The notes: generated from the sequence alone by a model not told the origin. Shown: positions 30,507 to 39,788, counted from the first letter of the stretch. The stretch is DNA of 64,000 nucleotides from Polynucleobacter sp. AP-Jannik-300A-C4 (GCF_018688335.1 NZ_CP061316.1:1116001-1180000); one strand, 5' to 3'. Translations and numbers: made by a program.

Positions 30507-31066
30507 AACTTAAACTCCCCAATTTTGATTAGGTAATATCCAGTATCGCAAAGACTTAAACGAATCTGTAAGCCACTGACGATTTTTTCACTCGGTTCCA
30601 AAGGTGACAGGCTCGGAGCTCCTGCAGGATTGATGGTGAGCTTCTCAAAGATAAAAGATCCACTCGTTAAAAGTTCATGCTTATTACACTTGCTTGAATA
30701 TGCCGGCCCATTTGGCTTTAAGAGATTGGTATAGCTCTCAAATGGGCCTTTGGCTGCAAAGAGTGCCTCAACGCAATTTTTCCATTGATTTACTTTGATA
30801 TCTTTAGCAAATTTATTCTCTTCATCAGTAGGCTTACAGGCTTCTGGATGTATTGGCTCATTGGCCTCTAGCTTGCTAGCGAGATTACCAAACCACGCTA
30901 CGATTTCTTCACCATTATCTTGTGATGTTGCAACTTTAATTCCGTTCTGATAATTCCCAATTCCTAGGTAGGTTACTAAAAGTAAGTTGGCAAATAAAAC
31001 CCCAAGAAAGAAAAAATCCGAAACGCGCATGCCTCTAAATAGACTGTGGATATTCTTGCCCAACAT
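30503..31066 (-). CDS. Hypothetical membrane-anchored protein coupled to the channel gene
   Basis: 187 residues: a short cytosolic N terminus with basic residues, one membrane helix (DFFFLGVLFANLLLVTYLGI), then an extracytoplasmic domain with four Cys (EACKPTD, WKNCVEAL, SKCNKHE, SLCDTGYY) able to form two disulfides. No family recognised. The stop overlaps the channel ATG by 4 bases, so the two are co-translated and it is a good candidate for an accessory subunit; that is inference. An alternative ATG is at 31030. Confidence 0.7.
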   Translation of the reverse strand: MLGKNIHSLFRGMRVSDFFFLGVLFANLLLVTYLGIGNYQNGIKVATSQDNGEEIVAWFGNLASKLEANEPIHPEACKPTDEENKFAKDIKVNQWKNCVEALFAAKGPFESYTNLLKPNGPAYSSKCNKHELLTSGSFIFEKLTINPAGAPSLSPLEPSEKIVSGLQIRLSLCDTGYYLIKIGEFKL

Positions 31067-31166
31067 GCTCTCCCTGATCTCTCTTAACCCAAGCGACTAT
31101 CTTGCCGCTTTCAATTACTGTATATTCAAATTTCGACTTACAAAGACGGCCATACGGGGGTTACCA

Positions 31167-31355
31167 ATGCTATTTCAAGCGGTACTGCAAAGTTTGTTAA
31201 TGAAAAAGAAGGTAAAGAAGAAACCTGAACCTTCCCAAGATTTGTCCCCAATGGCTCAAAGCATAATGCAAAAGCTAGCGGAACTTGATAAAACCAAGGG
31301 TTTAGACCAAGATTCTCCTGCAAATTCAGACGGCTCCTCGTCTAAAAATAGCTGA
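31167..31355 (+). CDS. Small basic hypothetical protein (62 aa)
   Basis: Reads MLFQAVLQSLLMKKKVKKKP, then a short helix (MAQSIMQKLAELDKT) and a Ser/Asp tail. Start at 31167 has GGGGG seven bases upstream; the frame extends back to 30987 but that part overlaps the opposite gene. No family recognised. It precedes the ExoX-like gene by 60 bases on the same strand. Confidence 0.5.
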   Translation: MLFQAVLQSLLMKKKVKKKPEPSQDLSPMAQSIMQKLAELDKTKGLDQDSPANSDGSSSKNS

Positions 31356-31415
31356 GTTGACACCCCCAATTTGATGCATTCGCTAACCCCTAGCCCTCCC
31401 TTCTAAAGACTGTTT

Positions 31416-32072
31416 ATGCCCCAAGCGATTATTTTCGATGTTGAAGCAACCGATAAGAAGGATGCTGTCATTATTGAAGCAGCCTCTTTAGATGTCACCT
31501 CCATTAATCCGCTTGCAGTTGGCAATCCTTGGGTACAACGCTACAACCCTGGTAAACCGATTAGCTTAGGCGCACTAGCGACACACCACATCATGGATGA
31601 GGAATTAGTGAACTGCCCTTCTAGCAGCTCATTTAGATTGCCAGCGGGCACCAAATACATCATTGGTCATAGCGTGGATTTTGATTGGGAGGCCATTGGT
31701 TGCCCTGAAGTCAAACGCATTTGCACGCTTGCACTTGCTCGTAGCCTTTGGCCTGACTTAGACAGTCACACCCAGAGTGCCCTGCTCTATCACTTTGAGC
31801 GCCCTACTGCTAGAGAACAATTACGTGATGCTCATAGTGCATTAGCGGATGTCTGGATTTGCTCCAAGATTTTGGGGCAAATTATTGAAAAACTTAAACC
31901 CACCTCTCTTGATGCTTTATGGGAAATGTCTGAGAATGCCCGCATTCCAAAGATCATGCCTTTTGGAAAACACAAAGGTGAATTGATTAGCCAAGTACCC
32001 TCTGACTATAAGCAGTGGATGCTTCGTCAAGACAACGTCTCTGAATACTTGCGCAAAGCTTTGCAAGCCTAA
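31416..32072 (+). CDS. ExoX-like 3'-5' exonuclease with DUF3820-type C terminus
   Basis: DnaQ-fold DEDD exonuclease. ExoI: IIFDVEATD (D8, E10). ExoII: IIGHSVDFDWEAI. ExoIII: DAHSALADVWICSKIL, with the H and D of DEDDh enzymes. The C-terminal module KIMPFGKHKGELISQVPSDY is the small DUF3820-type domain also found at the end of exodeoxyribonuclease X. 218 residues. Probable role in trimming single-stranded DNA ends in repair; the substrate is inferred from the family. Confidence 0.82.
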   Translation: MPQAIIFDVEATDKKDAVIIEAASLDVTSINPLAVGNPWVQRYNPGKPISLGALATHHIMDEELVNCPSSSSFRLPAGTKYIIGHSVDFDWEAIGCPEVKRICTLALARSLWPDLDSHTQSALLYHFERPTAREQLRDAHSALADVWICSKILGQIIEKLKPTSLDALWEMSENARIPKIMPFGKHKGELISQVPSDYKQWMLRQDNVSEYLRKALQA

Positions 32073-32093
32073 GCTTTTTTAGTCCCAATCAAT

Positions 32094-32636
32094 TTAGTGC
32101 TTCTGATGCGCTGAGGCTACGAGCTTTTCTGTATAGGCAATCGCGAGAGCTGAAAATACAAAGGTCATGTGAATGACGGTTTGCCACAGCAAGGTTTTTT
32201 CATCGTGTGAGGACGCATTAATAAAGGTTTTGAGCAAATGGATCGATGAGATACCAATAATGGCAGTTGCCAACTTCACCTTGAGTACACCTGCATTGAC
32301 ATGCGATAACCACTCAGGTTGATCTGGATGGTTCTCCAACTCCAAACGCGACACAAAGGTTTCCCAACCGCCAACGATGACCATCACCAGTAAATTCGAG
32401 ATCATCACCACATCAATCAGACCCAACACAATGAGCATGAGTGCGGTTTCTGTCACATTCCTCTCTGACATCATGCTAATGAGATGGGCCAACTCTATCC
32501 AGAACTGCCACACATAAACACCCTGGGCTACGATTAAACCAATATAGAGCGGCGCCTGTAACCAACGGGACATGAATATCCAGCGCGGTAGAGGGCGTAA
32601 TTTTTTATCTAAAAAGGTTTGTTTGTCTTCAATCAT
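32094..32636 (-). CDS. YqhA-family (TIGR00645) membrane protein
   Basis: Four-helix inner-membrane protein, 180 residues: helices at about 28-48, 64-90, 118-140 and 150-168. The WETFVSRLELENHPDQPEWL segment and VKLATAIIGISSIHLLKTFI fit the UPF0114/YqhA family, whose function is unknown. Ends 22 bases from the stop of the convergent ExoX-like gene. Monocistronic. Confidence 0.85.
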   Translation of the reverse strand: MIEDKQTFLDKKLRPLPRWIFMSRWLQAPLYIGLIVAQGVYVWQFWIELAHLISMMSERNVTETALMLIVLGLIDVVMISNLLVMVIVGGWETFVSRLELENHPDQPEWLSHVNAGVLKVKLATAIIGISSIHLLKTFINASSHDEKTLLWQTVIHMTFVFSALAIAYTEKLVASAHQKH

Positions 32637-32744
32637 GGCGTCATTTTAACGATATTTAAGACATTTCTTTTACACGCAAATATCTTGTTGATTTGCGTCA
32701 TTATGCTGAACTATTGAATTCTTAGTCTTAGCTTGCCTTTGACA

Positions 32745-32776
32745 GGGAATAAGGAATCCGTGATTTCCTTATTCCC
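32745..32776. repeat. Perfect 12-bp inverted repeat (hairpin)
   Basis: GGGAATAAGGAA and TTCCTTATTCCC around an 8-base loop. No T-run follows on either strand, so it is not a standard intrinsic terminator. It lies between the YqhA gene and the small ORF at 32850. Confidence 0.6.
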
Positions 32777-32849
32777 CTTATTGGCCTACTGCTTACTGAT
32801 TACTGCTGACTCATTACTGCTAACTGCTATTTTGTTACCACTCACCCTC

Positions 32850-32981
32850 TTACTGATAGTGACGGCTAAACATGTGTGACTTTTTCTGCTCACTGCGCTT
32901 GGTATTTTTCAGCACAGCCCAGTAAGACATCATCATGATGATTGCAAGTGAAGCACCGTTGAAGTTATTTAATAGTTCCAT
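32850..32981 (-). CDS. Small protein (43 aa) with strong ribosome binding site
   Basis: ATG at 32981 preceded by CAGGAGAAATCAA, a near-ideal Shine-Dalgarno; TAA at 32850. It reads MELLNNFNGASLAIIMMMSY then WAVLKNTKRSEQKKSHMFSR: a hydrophobic N-terminal helix and a basic tail, like a small single-pass or amphipathic membrane peptide. No family recognised. It sits alone in a roughly 530-base gap between umuC and the YqhA gene, flanked by AT-rich sequence with repeated TTACTG-like runs. Confidence 0.6.
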   Translation of the reverse strand: MELLNNFNGASLAIIMMMSYWAVLKNTKRSEQKKSHMFSRHYQ

Positions 32982-33167
32982 TTGATTTCTCCTGATTTGT
33001 ATCTACGTTAATTTGGTTTTGTTGCTATTGCTCATTACTGTTTTGCTGCTATGTATTCAGAATATTTGCTTACAAGCTCACGAAATGAGCTAGTTAAATT
33101 CACTTCCTTATTTGTTGTTTTTCTTCATTTTTTTCATCGCTCTTTTGCTTATCATTTGTCTAGTTAT

Positions 33168-34478
33168 TTAACGCACTACCGGTAGCTCATCCCACTGCGT
33201 GGTGTAGTTCGGTGATCGGTTACTGGATCTCATTTGCCAGTCTTGCTTAGTTCCAGATGCAGCAGTTTTGATAGCGGCATTACCAAAGCGACTATTAATT
33301 GAATCCATAGCCTTCATGAGTCCAGCAGACTTGCCTTTCACTTCCATGTCATCAAATAGCGATTGCTGCATCGTAGGTTTATCAGCCAGGAGATTAAGGA
33401 TCACCCCTGCCTTTTTATACTTAAAGCCAGCTTTGTAGATTTGCTTTAAACCTTTTAATGCAGCGCTAGTGAGCGTTAAGGTGTTATCACTAGGATCACT
33501 CAAAACTACGGTGATACTTTGGTGGTGTTGTGGCTCAAATGGCTTATGTGGATTAGTTTGCACAAAGATGGTGAGCGCGCCCGTTACTGACTTCTGACTT
33601 CTCAGCTTCTCAGCACCTCTTGCGGCATGTGTAGCAACTGACTCAGCCAACTCTTCCATTAAAGTAACTGGCTTACCAAAACTTCTTGAAGAAATAATCT
33701 GTTGTTTAGCTGGTGCCACTTCCTCCAGTTGGAGGCAAGAGACTCCGCGCAACTCATAGCAAATGCGCTCGATCACAACACCAAACTGTTGACGCATAGC
33801 TTGCGGTGATATTTGCACCAAATCAAACACGCTGTTGATCTTGAGCTCTTTGAGTTTCTTGGCAGTCTTGCCACCAATACCCCACACCTCACCTACTGCT
33901 GTCTCGGCCATCCATTGATAGAGGACTTCTTTAGGCATGGAGCTGATGTCACATACGCCAGCAAACTGGGGATTCTTTTTCGCCAAATGATTGGCTAACT
34001 TGGCAAGCGTCTTACTAGCACCAATGCCGACACACACCGGCAGGCCAGTAGTATCTTTAACATCTTGCTTGATGATTTGGCCCAAGCTAGTCGGGTCAGC
34101 ATATTGCTTAAGTACTGTCTCGATTTGCAGAAAGCTCTCGTCAATACTGTAGACCTCTAAATTGGGTGTGAACTTTCTTAAGACTTCCACTACCCTGCCG
34201 CTCATATCACCATACAAGGTGTAGTTAGATGAATACGCTTGAATACCGTGCTGCTTGGCTAGGTCTTTCATCTGAAACCAGGGCGTACCCATCTTTACGC
34301 CGAGTGCCTTGACTTCAGCGCTACGCGCTACGGCGCAACCATCATTATTTGAGAGAACGACCATCGGCACATCTTCCAGCTTGGGCGCAAATACACGCTC
34401 GCAAGATACATAGAAGTTGTTCACGTCGACCAGCGCGAAGAGTTGATTGGTTTTGCCGGCTTGATGAATGGCGCTCAT
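33168..34478 (-). CDS. umuC: Error-prone DNA polymerase V subunit UmuC
   Basis: Y-family translesion polymerase, 436 residues. Catalytic motifs: [17 protein letters not shown] (first Asp), and [11 protein letters not shown] (D and E of the second acidic cluster). A thumb/HhH region [15 protein letters not shown] and a little-finger domain follow, ending with the UmuC-specific C-terminal region. Overlaps umuD by 4 bases and is controlled by the SOS box upstream of umuD. Confidence 0.95.
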   Translation of the reverse strand: MSAIHQAGKTNQLFALVDVNNFYVSCERVFAPKLEDVPMVVLSNNDGCAVARSAEVKALGVKMGTPWFQMKDLAKQHGIQAYSSNYTLYGDMSGRVVEVLRKFTPNLEVYSIDESFLQIETVLKQYADPTSLGQIIKQDVKDTTGLPVCVGIGASKTLAKLANHLAKKNPQFAGVCDISSMPKEVLYQWMAETAVGEVWGIGGKTAKKLKELKINSVFDLVQISPQAMRQQFGVVIERICYELRGVSCLQLEEVAPAKQQIISSRSFGKPVTLMEELAESVATHAARGAEKLRSQKSVTGALTIFVQTNPHKPFEPQHHQSITVVLSDPSDNTLTLTSAALKGLKQIYKAGFKYKKAGVILNLLADKPTMQQSLFDDMEVKGKSAGLMKAMDSINSRFGNAAIKTAASGTKQDWQMRSSNRSPNYTTQWDELPVVR

Positions 34479-34972
34479 ATAGATTTACCATTTCTGCTAC
34501 TAGCGTGGCTGTATTTGCGTACTACCCCAATCACTACACCCCAGATTTGGAGTTCGCTGTTCTCGTTAAATGTAATGGGCTCGTAATTGGAGTTCTCTGG
34601 CTGGAGCTCGGTCTTGCCACCCAATTGATAGAGCCGCTTGATGGTGTACTCGTCATCGACCACCGCAACCACGATGTCTTTGTGTTTTGGCTTGAGGGCT
34701 TTATCAACCACCACCTTATCGCCGTCACAAATACCTGCACCCATCATCGAATCACCCTTAACGGTGAACATGAAAGTGGCTGGTTTGTTTTGGACTAAAT
34801 AGTGGTTTAAATCGAGGCCTTCCTCGGCATAATCGGCCGCTGGACTCGGAAATCCTGCTGAAATACGGTGACTCAGGAGCTTGAACTCATAGGCGCCATT
34901 TGCCGCCAAGGCTTGTGGAGCCTGGGTCAGAGTGCTTTCTGAGGAGCTTTGTGGAAGTGCGATTAGTGCCAT
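34475..34972 (-). CDS. umuD: UmuD, self-cleaving accessory of Pol V
   Basis: LexA-type serine/lysine autoprotease domain. The predicted cleavage bond is A39-G40 in [11 protein letters not shown], the nucleophile is S75 ([10 protein letters not shown]) and the general base K112 (YTIKRLY). Spacing cleavage-Ser-Lys (36 and 73 residues) equals that of E. coli UmuD, but the removable arm is 15 residues longer. It begins 12 bases downstream of a perfect SOS box. Confidence 0.95.
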   Translation of the reverse strand: MALIALPQSSSESTLTQAPQALAANGAYEFKLLSHRISAGFPSPAADYAEEGLDLNHYLVQNKPATFMFTVKGDSMMGAGICDGDKVVVDKALKPKHKDIVVAVVDDEYTIKRLYQLGGKTELQPENSNYEPITFNENSELQIWGVVIGVVRKYSHASSRNGKSI

Positions 34973-34983
34973 AGGTTCTAATA

Positions 34984-35003
34984 TACTGTATATCCATACA
35001 GTA
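34984..35003 (-). promoter_or_regulatory. LexA binding site (SOS box) of umuDC
   Basis: TACTGTATATCCATACAGTA: CTGT-N8-ACAG with symmetrical TA flanks, matching the proteobacterial LexA consensus. Only about 11 bases before the umuD ATG, so LexA would block the transcript start or early elongation. The only such site I noticed in the window. Confidence 0.92.
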
Positions 35004-35104
35004 TTTCAATACCCAGGCCTTATTTTTCCAAAAACGTGGTTTTTACCCCTTTTAGGGGCATCAAGAATGCAAATTCATCCGCAACCTAGGAAAGCTAAGC
35101 AAAT

Positions 35105-35128
35105 AAAAACCACCCGAAGGTGGTTTTT
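35105..35128 (-). terminator. Terminator of the 35.2-35.5 kb lipoprotein gene (UUCG type)
   Basis: AAAAACCACC/GGTGGTTTTT stem, TTCG loop in the minus-strand transcript, with T-rich sequence on both sides, so bidirectional. Third copy of the shared hairpin. Confidence 0.85.
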
Positions 35129-35150
35129 ATATTTCTTGATAAGCCAAGAT

Positions 35151-35468
35151 CTATTTGCAATTTTTCTTATCCATTAGATCAGCCAATCTTGACATTCTTG
35201 CATCGGCTGCCGCAATAGCTTCGTTGGCATTACTGTAGGTGGCAATAATGCCAATAGGGAAGAAAATTGCGGCTGCGGTATTTGTGCCTGTCACACCTTT
35301 TACATCCTCAGCTTCTTTTTTAGCTTCCTCAGCTCGCTTAAATTCGTCCTTTAAAGACTCGCAAGACAAATCTCTATCAGACAGTTTGGTTGTTTCAATT
35401 ACCCGTGGTGTAGAGCAACCACCAAGCAAACCCAAAAGAAATACAGCAAGAATTAAACGATTTGTCAT
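35151..35468 (-). CDS. Hypothetical lipoprotein (105 aa)
   Basis: Signal peptide with a clear lipobox (MTNRLILAVFLLGLLGGCS, lipidated C18). After it, a charged coiled-coil-like stretch (LKDEFKRAEEAKKEAEDVKG), a hydrophobic turn (NTAAAIFFPIGIIATYS) and a helical end (AIAAADARMSRLADLMDKK). It resembles small lipoproteins of the outer membrane seen in many proteobacteria but I assign no family. Followed by a terminator; monocistronic. Confidence 0.72.
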   Translation of the reverse strand: MTNRLILAVFLLGLLGGCSTPRVIETTKLSDRDLSCESLKDEFKRAEEAKKEAEDVKGVTGTNTAAAIFFPIGIIATYSNANEAIAAADARMSRLADLMDKKNCK

Positions 35469-35597
35469 TTTTTAATATTTTGTATAAAAGTTGGGTTGAG
35501 CATAGCCCAGAAGAATATCAAAATTAATAGGGATCTACCCTTCGAGCAAAAGCGACGGCCTCTTTATGAGTCTACTTTTTTGAAGCCTGCAGCTTGA

Positions 35598-36134
35598 CTA
35601 CGACTCCTCGGTCTTTTCCATAAAGCGCTGCACATCTTCTTTTGAGGCCGGCAAATTGCTTAACTCCGCGTAATAGGCTGCAGAACCCGGAATGCTCTGG
35701 ATATTTTTGGGGGTGATGCGGCCTACTGGTACCAAGTAGCCCCTCCATAAAACGCGCATATGCATACCAAAAACGGTGGCTGGAACCTTCATCTCTACTG
35801 CCCGCTCGACTAGGTGCTGACACAAAGTGCTCGGCTCTTCAATGCGCAGATGGTAAAGATGGGGGATTTCTGACTCAGCGCGCTTTTCATATTGTTCTAC
35901 ATGGTAGTCATGGTAGGTGCGCTGCCCAAAATCAAAGATATAGTCTGCGATGGCACGCGAGAACCAATATGCACCAGAACTATCACTTCTATGCTCTAGA
36001 GCGTCATGCAATTTAGATTGATAGCGCTCTTTGTATTTTTGGGTTTTATAGCGATAAAAGGGGTGCTTTTGCATATAGCGCACCACTAGGCCGCCCAATA
36101 CCAACAGTGATCCTATTACTAAACCTTCTGTCAT
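35598..36134 (-). CDS. Hypothetical membrane-anchored protein (178 aa)
   Basis: One N-terminal membrane helix (LVIGSLLVLGGLVVRYM) followed by a basic, aromatic cytosolic region (FYRYKTQKYKERYQSKL) and a mixed domain (AIADYIFDFGQRTYHDYHVE, VFGMHMRVLWRGYLVPVGRI). No family recognised. Isolated between the lipoprotein and addA. The good length of open frame and single-helix architecture support a real gene. Confidence 0.6.
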   Translation of the reverse strand: MTEGLVIGSLLVLGGLVVRYMQKHPFYRYKTQKYKERYQSKLHDALEHRSDSSGAYWFSRAIADYIFDFGQRTYHDYHVEQYEKRAESEIPHLYHLRIEEPSTLCQHLVERAVEMKVPATVFGMHMRVLWRGYLVPVGRITPKNIQSIPGSAAYYAELSNLPASKEDVQRFMEKTEES

Positions 36135-36263
36135 TGCGCCAAACTCTTCTAAGTAATGGTATTAATTTTAGTAAATATTTTATCGAAGGAGTAAGTCTAA
36201 TTGAAGACAGCAAGATGCATGGGTAAAACTAGCAAAATCCAAAGATCAAAAGGTCTGGACACC

Positions 36264-39200
36264 CTAAGATATCTCGGCGATCTCACCCCAAGCAGAGATT
36301 AAGTAGGCCTTAGCCGGCTTATCCGGCCGAATTCTGCCCAACTCTTGTTTGTAGTTATTGAGTTGTACGCTGTACTTGTTATATGCCTCACTGCCCACCT
36401 CTGGGATTGTGAGCTTGTAATCGAGGATAGCTAAGTGATCATCAAACTCCACTAGGCGATCTAAGCGAAAGCTCTTTCCCTCTAGGCTAACAACATCAAT
36501 TTCATTCCAAGCCTGTACCCACTGATTTTCTGTGAGGTAAGGTTTCAGTTTGGGTGCATCCATCACTATCTGCACACGCTCTGTCAGTTTTTTGGCGTGC
36601 TCTTGATCAATGCTTAACCAATTCATGAGCTCTTGCTCGCTTGGCATTGGGCTGGTTATTTGACTACCTGAGTGCGCAGTTAAGAATTCCAGCAGTTTAT
36701 GGAAATGGGCACCCTCTTCCAAAATTTCTGGGTCGGGTTGCTCTACCGATTGCGCTTGCTCTCTTGCCTTTTCAGCTATAGCTAGTGCACCGCTTTCAAT
36801 ATTGGCAATGGTTTCTTGATGGGCTTGTTTAGCTGCATCCCATGACAATTGAAAATGATTTATTTGGAATGGTTCGCAACCGCTGGAATCAAGCTTCTCC
36901 TGACCGTGAAGCGGCAGCTCACCCAACTGGGTCATATCCAATGTCTCCATGCCTGCCGCAAGCGCTCTGCCATACCAAGATTTTTGGCTAATACCGTCTT
37001 TGATATGAGATTGAACACCACTAATCCATAAGCCTTGCTGTGCACGAGTCATCGCTACATAGAGGACGTTCCAATTTTCATTCTCACTGACTTCATTCTC
37101 TTTTTCATAGATTGCTGCACGCTTCTCCGTCAAAGACTTTGCGGTATATAAAGAAAGATGGCTTGGACTAGTCTCGTCTGGCGACCAATCGAGCAGTACG
37201 CCGCGATTAGGTGCCCTCCACTCCGTATGGTTAGCATCGAGCATGATGACAAATGGGGCCTCTAAGCCCTTAGCCCCATGAATTGTCATTAAGCGCACGC
37301 GCTTGTGCTGATCCTCCTCAGACATCTCACTGTCGAGATCTACTTCACCAATATCGTCATCAGCCTCAGCCTCTACATCACCCTCATCCGGAGTCTCGTC
37401 ATCATCACCTCGTCGCATCGCATTAATCTCTTCGATAAAGCGACTCAAGCTCGGATAGCGACCACCGTCTTGATTTAAGGCAAGCTCTAAGAATGCATCT
37501 AAATTAGCTAACACCTGTGCACGCGCGAGATTTTGAGAGGCCACTGCATAACTGACTCGTAAATCACTCTCTTGATATACGAGATCAAGCAAGTCATGTA
37601 CGGGCAAGACTTCACCTAGACTCCTCCAACGCTCTAAATAGCGTGCTGCCCTTTGTATGGGCGCATCGACGCTACTCTGTAAGGCATCCCACCAAGATGA
37701 TGAAATTTGAGCTTGGTGTTGACTTTGGATATCACCTACATGACTGCTAAGCGACTGCATTTGCTGCTCAGTAAAACTAAAGATGGGGCTACGTAGCACC
37801 TGCGCTAGTGGCAAGTCATGCCTTGGGGATACTAAGACAGTAAGTAAGGCAATTAAGTCATCGATCTCTAGCGTATTTAAGAGGCCACCCAAGCGGGAGC
37901 TGTCGTAAGCCAAGCCCGCTTCGCGCAGTGCTCGCTCAAATTGCGGCAAATAGGCTCGGCGTTTGACGAGCAATATAAAGTCACTAGCCCTTGCTGGACG
38001 CCAATACTCTTTGCCATCTGTTTTATCAATTACTTGGCGTGTTGCCAGAACATGATGAATCAAACGACTTACCTGTTGACCCTCCCAATAGCGCTGTTGC
38101 ACTCCAACAGTCAGCCCCAAATCCTCAATCGGATTATCCAAAGCACTACCGGTGCGTTCAGCCTGATCCTCTTGTTTGCGCTCAATCAGTGGCAATAACA
38201 TCGCCTCGCCTTTGACAGCATATTCTGGTTCAGCCATACCCTCCAATGGCGGCTTCCAATCTGTACTCTGCTTAGAGAATTGGTAACTTGCAGGAAGAGA
38301 TTGGGATAAAAAGATGCTGTTGACGGCCTTGTTAATTGCGTCGGCATTTCTGCGGGTGGTGTTCTTCTCCAAATACCTAGCCTGCATGGTCGCTTCCAAA
38401 AACTTCTTGGCACTAGTAAATAGTCTGGGGTCAGCACGCCGGAAACGATAGATCGACTGCTTCGGATCCCCCACAATAAAGACGCTAGGTCGAGAGCCAT
38501 CTTGTCCATAACCTTCGAGCCAGGATCGCAGAATCTGCCATTGCAGCGGATTAGTGTCTTGAAACTCATCAATCAGAATGTGGCTGTACTTGGCATCTAG
38601 TCTTGCTTGAAGATAAGCAGCATTAGACGGATCAGCCATTAACTGGCTCACACCAATCTCTAAATCATCAAAGTCACGCACACGCATGGACTCTTTTGCT
38701 TTTTGCATATGACCCAGCATAACTTCACTCATTGCAAACCAAGCAGTGTTGATTGCATCAGCATCTTGATCATTCTGCCAAGGAAACCATGCCTGATAGG
38801 CGTCTACCCAAGCATTTCGTATGGAGGTGATCTGCATCGGGTCGCCACCAGTCGCAGCCAGATACTTCTGCATGGGTGAGGACATATTGGCGATATCGTC
38901 TGCTGGAGTGCGCTTTTGGGTTAAGAAGCAGCTTTGCCATGTACCTGCAATTTCCATGACAGAGCCTTCTGCCGCGTGAAGCGAGATCGCCTTCTGAATC
39001 AGCGGCACCCTTTTCTTTTGAGTAGCAGTACCGTTACTGAAGCAATCGAGCATCACTTGTAAATCTTCTGCAGTGCCAGGGCGTCGCCAAAATTCTTCTA
39101 GCGGGTTTGGCAAAGATAAATGGGGTAAGCATTGCGCTAATGCATCGACTGGACTAATGCCCTTAGCCTTGCAAGAAACCAAGAAAAATGTCCAAGCGCC

Positions 39201-39788
39201 CCTTTGCTTAAAGAGACTGTAATTACCCATCAAAAACTTGTCAGTTTCAAAGGCTCCAAACTCTTTGAGTAACACGTCATAGTGTTTTTTAAGATCAGCA
39301 GGTAAATCGCCCCACCAATCTTGCATGCACTCTTCTTGCAAGCGCTTAGCATCTTCACGAAGATTAAATCCAGGCTGGACTTCTGCGGAGATTGGCGCCG
39401 CTCCGAGAAGTTTTCCAAACCATCCATGAAAGGTATCAATCACTATCGATTGAGGACTCATTAATACTTTGAGATATAGCGCTCTTGCTTGCGGTAATAA
39501 TTTCTTTGCTTCCGCATCATCCAAACCCCTGATCTTGAGCTCATGAATAAGTTGCTCATCAGTCATATTGGAAAACTGTTCTAGCAATCCGTATAGACGG
39601 TCACGCATTTCTTGGGCGGCCTTACGGGTAAAGGTCAACGCCAAAATCTCTTGGGGCTTTGCACCAGCTAGCAATAAACGCACCATGCGAGCAACCAAGA
39701 GCCAGGTCTTGCCACTGCCTGCACAAGCAGAAACAATTACCGAGTGATTCGGATTGCAGGCTATGGCGTAATCAAACTGATCGCTCAC
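36264..39788 (-). CDS. addA: AddA-like helicase/nuclease subunit
   Basis: UvrD-superfamily 3'-5' helicase with a C-terminal RecB-type nuclease, 1174 residues. Walker A VSACAGSGKTW, Walker B ILIDEFQDTNPLQW, motif III GDPKQSIYRFRRADP, motif V TIHGAKGLEAPFVI, motif VI YVAMTRA; nuclease motif DDHLAILDYKLT near the end. An acidic insert (DDDETPDEGDVEAEADDD) lies before motif V. Start taken at GTG 39788, preceded by AGGAAGGGG and overlapping the addB stop (GTGA); the frame is open to 39833 with a weak TTG. Pairs with addB for double-strand break resection. Confidence 0.92.
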   Translation of the reverse strand: MSDQFDYAIACNPNHSVIVSACAGSGKTWLLVARMVRLLLAGAKPQEILALTFTRKAAQEMRDRLYGLLEQFSNMTDEQLIHELKIRGLDDAEAKKLLPQARALYLKVLMSPQSIVIDTFHGWFGKLLGAAPISAEVQPGFNLREDAKRLQEECMQDWWGDLPADLKKHYDVLLKEFGAFETDKFLMGNYSLFKQRGAWTFFLVSCKAKGISPVDALAQCLPHLSLPNPLEEFWRRPGTAEDLQVMLDCFSNGTATQKKRVPLIQKAISLHAAEGSVMEIAGTWQSCFLTQKRTPADDIANMSSPMQKYLAATGGDPMQITSIRNAWVDAYQAWFPWQNDQDADAINTAWFAMSEVMLGHMQKAKESMRVRDFDDLEIGVSQLMADPSNAAYLQARLDAKYSHILIDEFQDTNPLQWQILRSWLEGYGQDGSRPSVFIVGDPKQSIYRFRRADPRLFTSAKKFLEATMQARYLEKNTTRRNADAINKAVNSIFLSQSLPASYQFSKQSTDWKPPLEGMAEPEYAVKGEAMLLPLIERKQEDQAERTGSALDNPIEDLGLTVGVQQRYWEGQQVSRLIHHVLATRQVIDKTDGKEYWRPARASDFILLVKRRAYLPQFERALREAGLAYDSSRLGGLLNTLEIDDLIALLTVLVSPRHDLPLAQVLRSPIFSFTEQQMQSLSSHVGDIQSQHQAQISSSWWDALQSSVDAPIQRAARYLERWRSLGEVLPVHDLLDLVYQESDLRVSYAVASQNLARAQVLANLDAFLELALNQDGGRYPSLSRFIEEINAMRRGDDDETPDEGDVEAEADDDIGEVDLDSEMSEEDQHKRVRLMTIHGAKGLEAPFVIMLDANHTEWRAPNRGVLLDWSPDETSPSHLSLYTAKSLTEKRAAIYEKENEVSENENWNVLYVAMTRAQQGLWISGVQSHIKDGISQKSWYGRALAAGMETLDMTQLGELPLHGQEKLDSSGCEPFQINHFQLSWDAAKQAHQETIANIESGALAIAEKAREQAQSVEQPDPEILEEGAHFHKLLEFLTAHSGSQITSPMPSEQELMNWLSIDQEHAKKLTERVQIVMDAPKLKPYLTENQWVQAWNEIDVVSLEGKSFRLDRLVEFDDHLAILDYKLTIPEVGSEAYNKYSVQLNNYKQELGRIRPDKPAKAYLISAWGEIAEIS

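Noticed and set aside
33075..33091. Hairpin AGCTCA/TGAGCT as umuC terminator
   Set aside because: Only six pairs and no T-run in the minus-strand direction.
32640..33170. CRISPR-like array from the recurring TTACTG words
   Set aside because: Repeats are short, irregular and unspaced; no constant repeat/spacer lengths and no cas genes.
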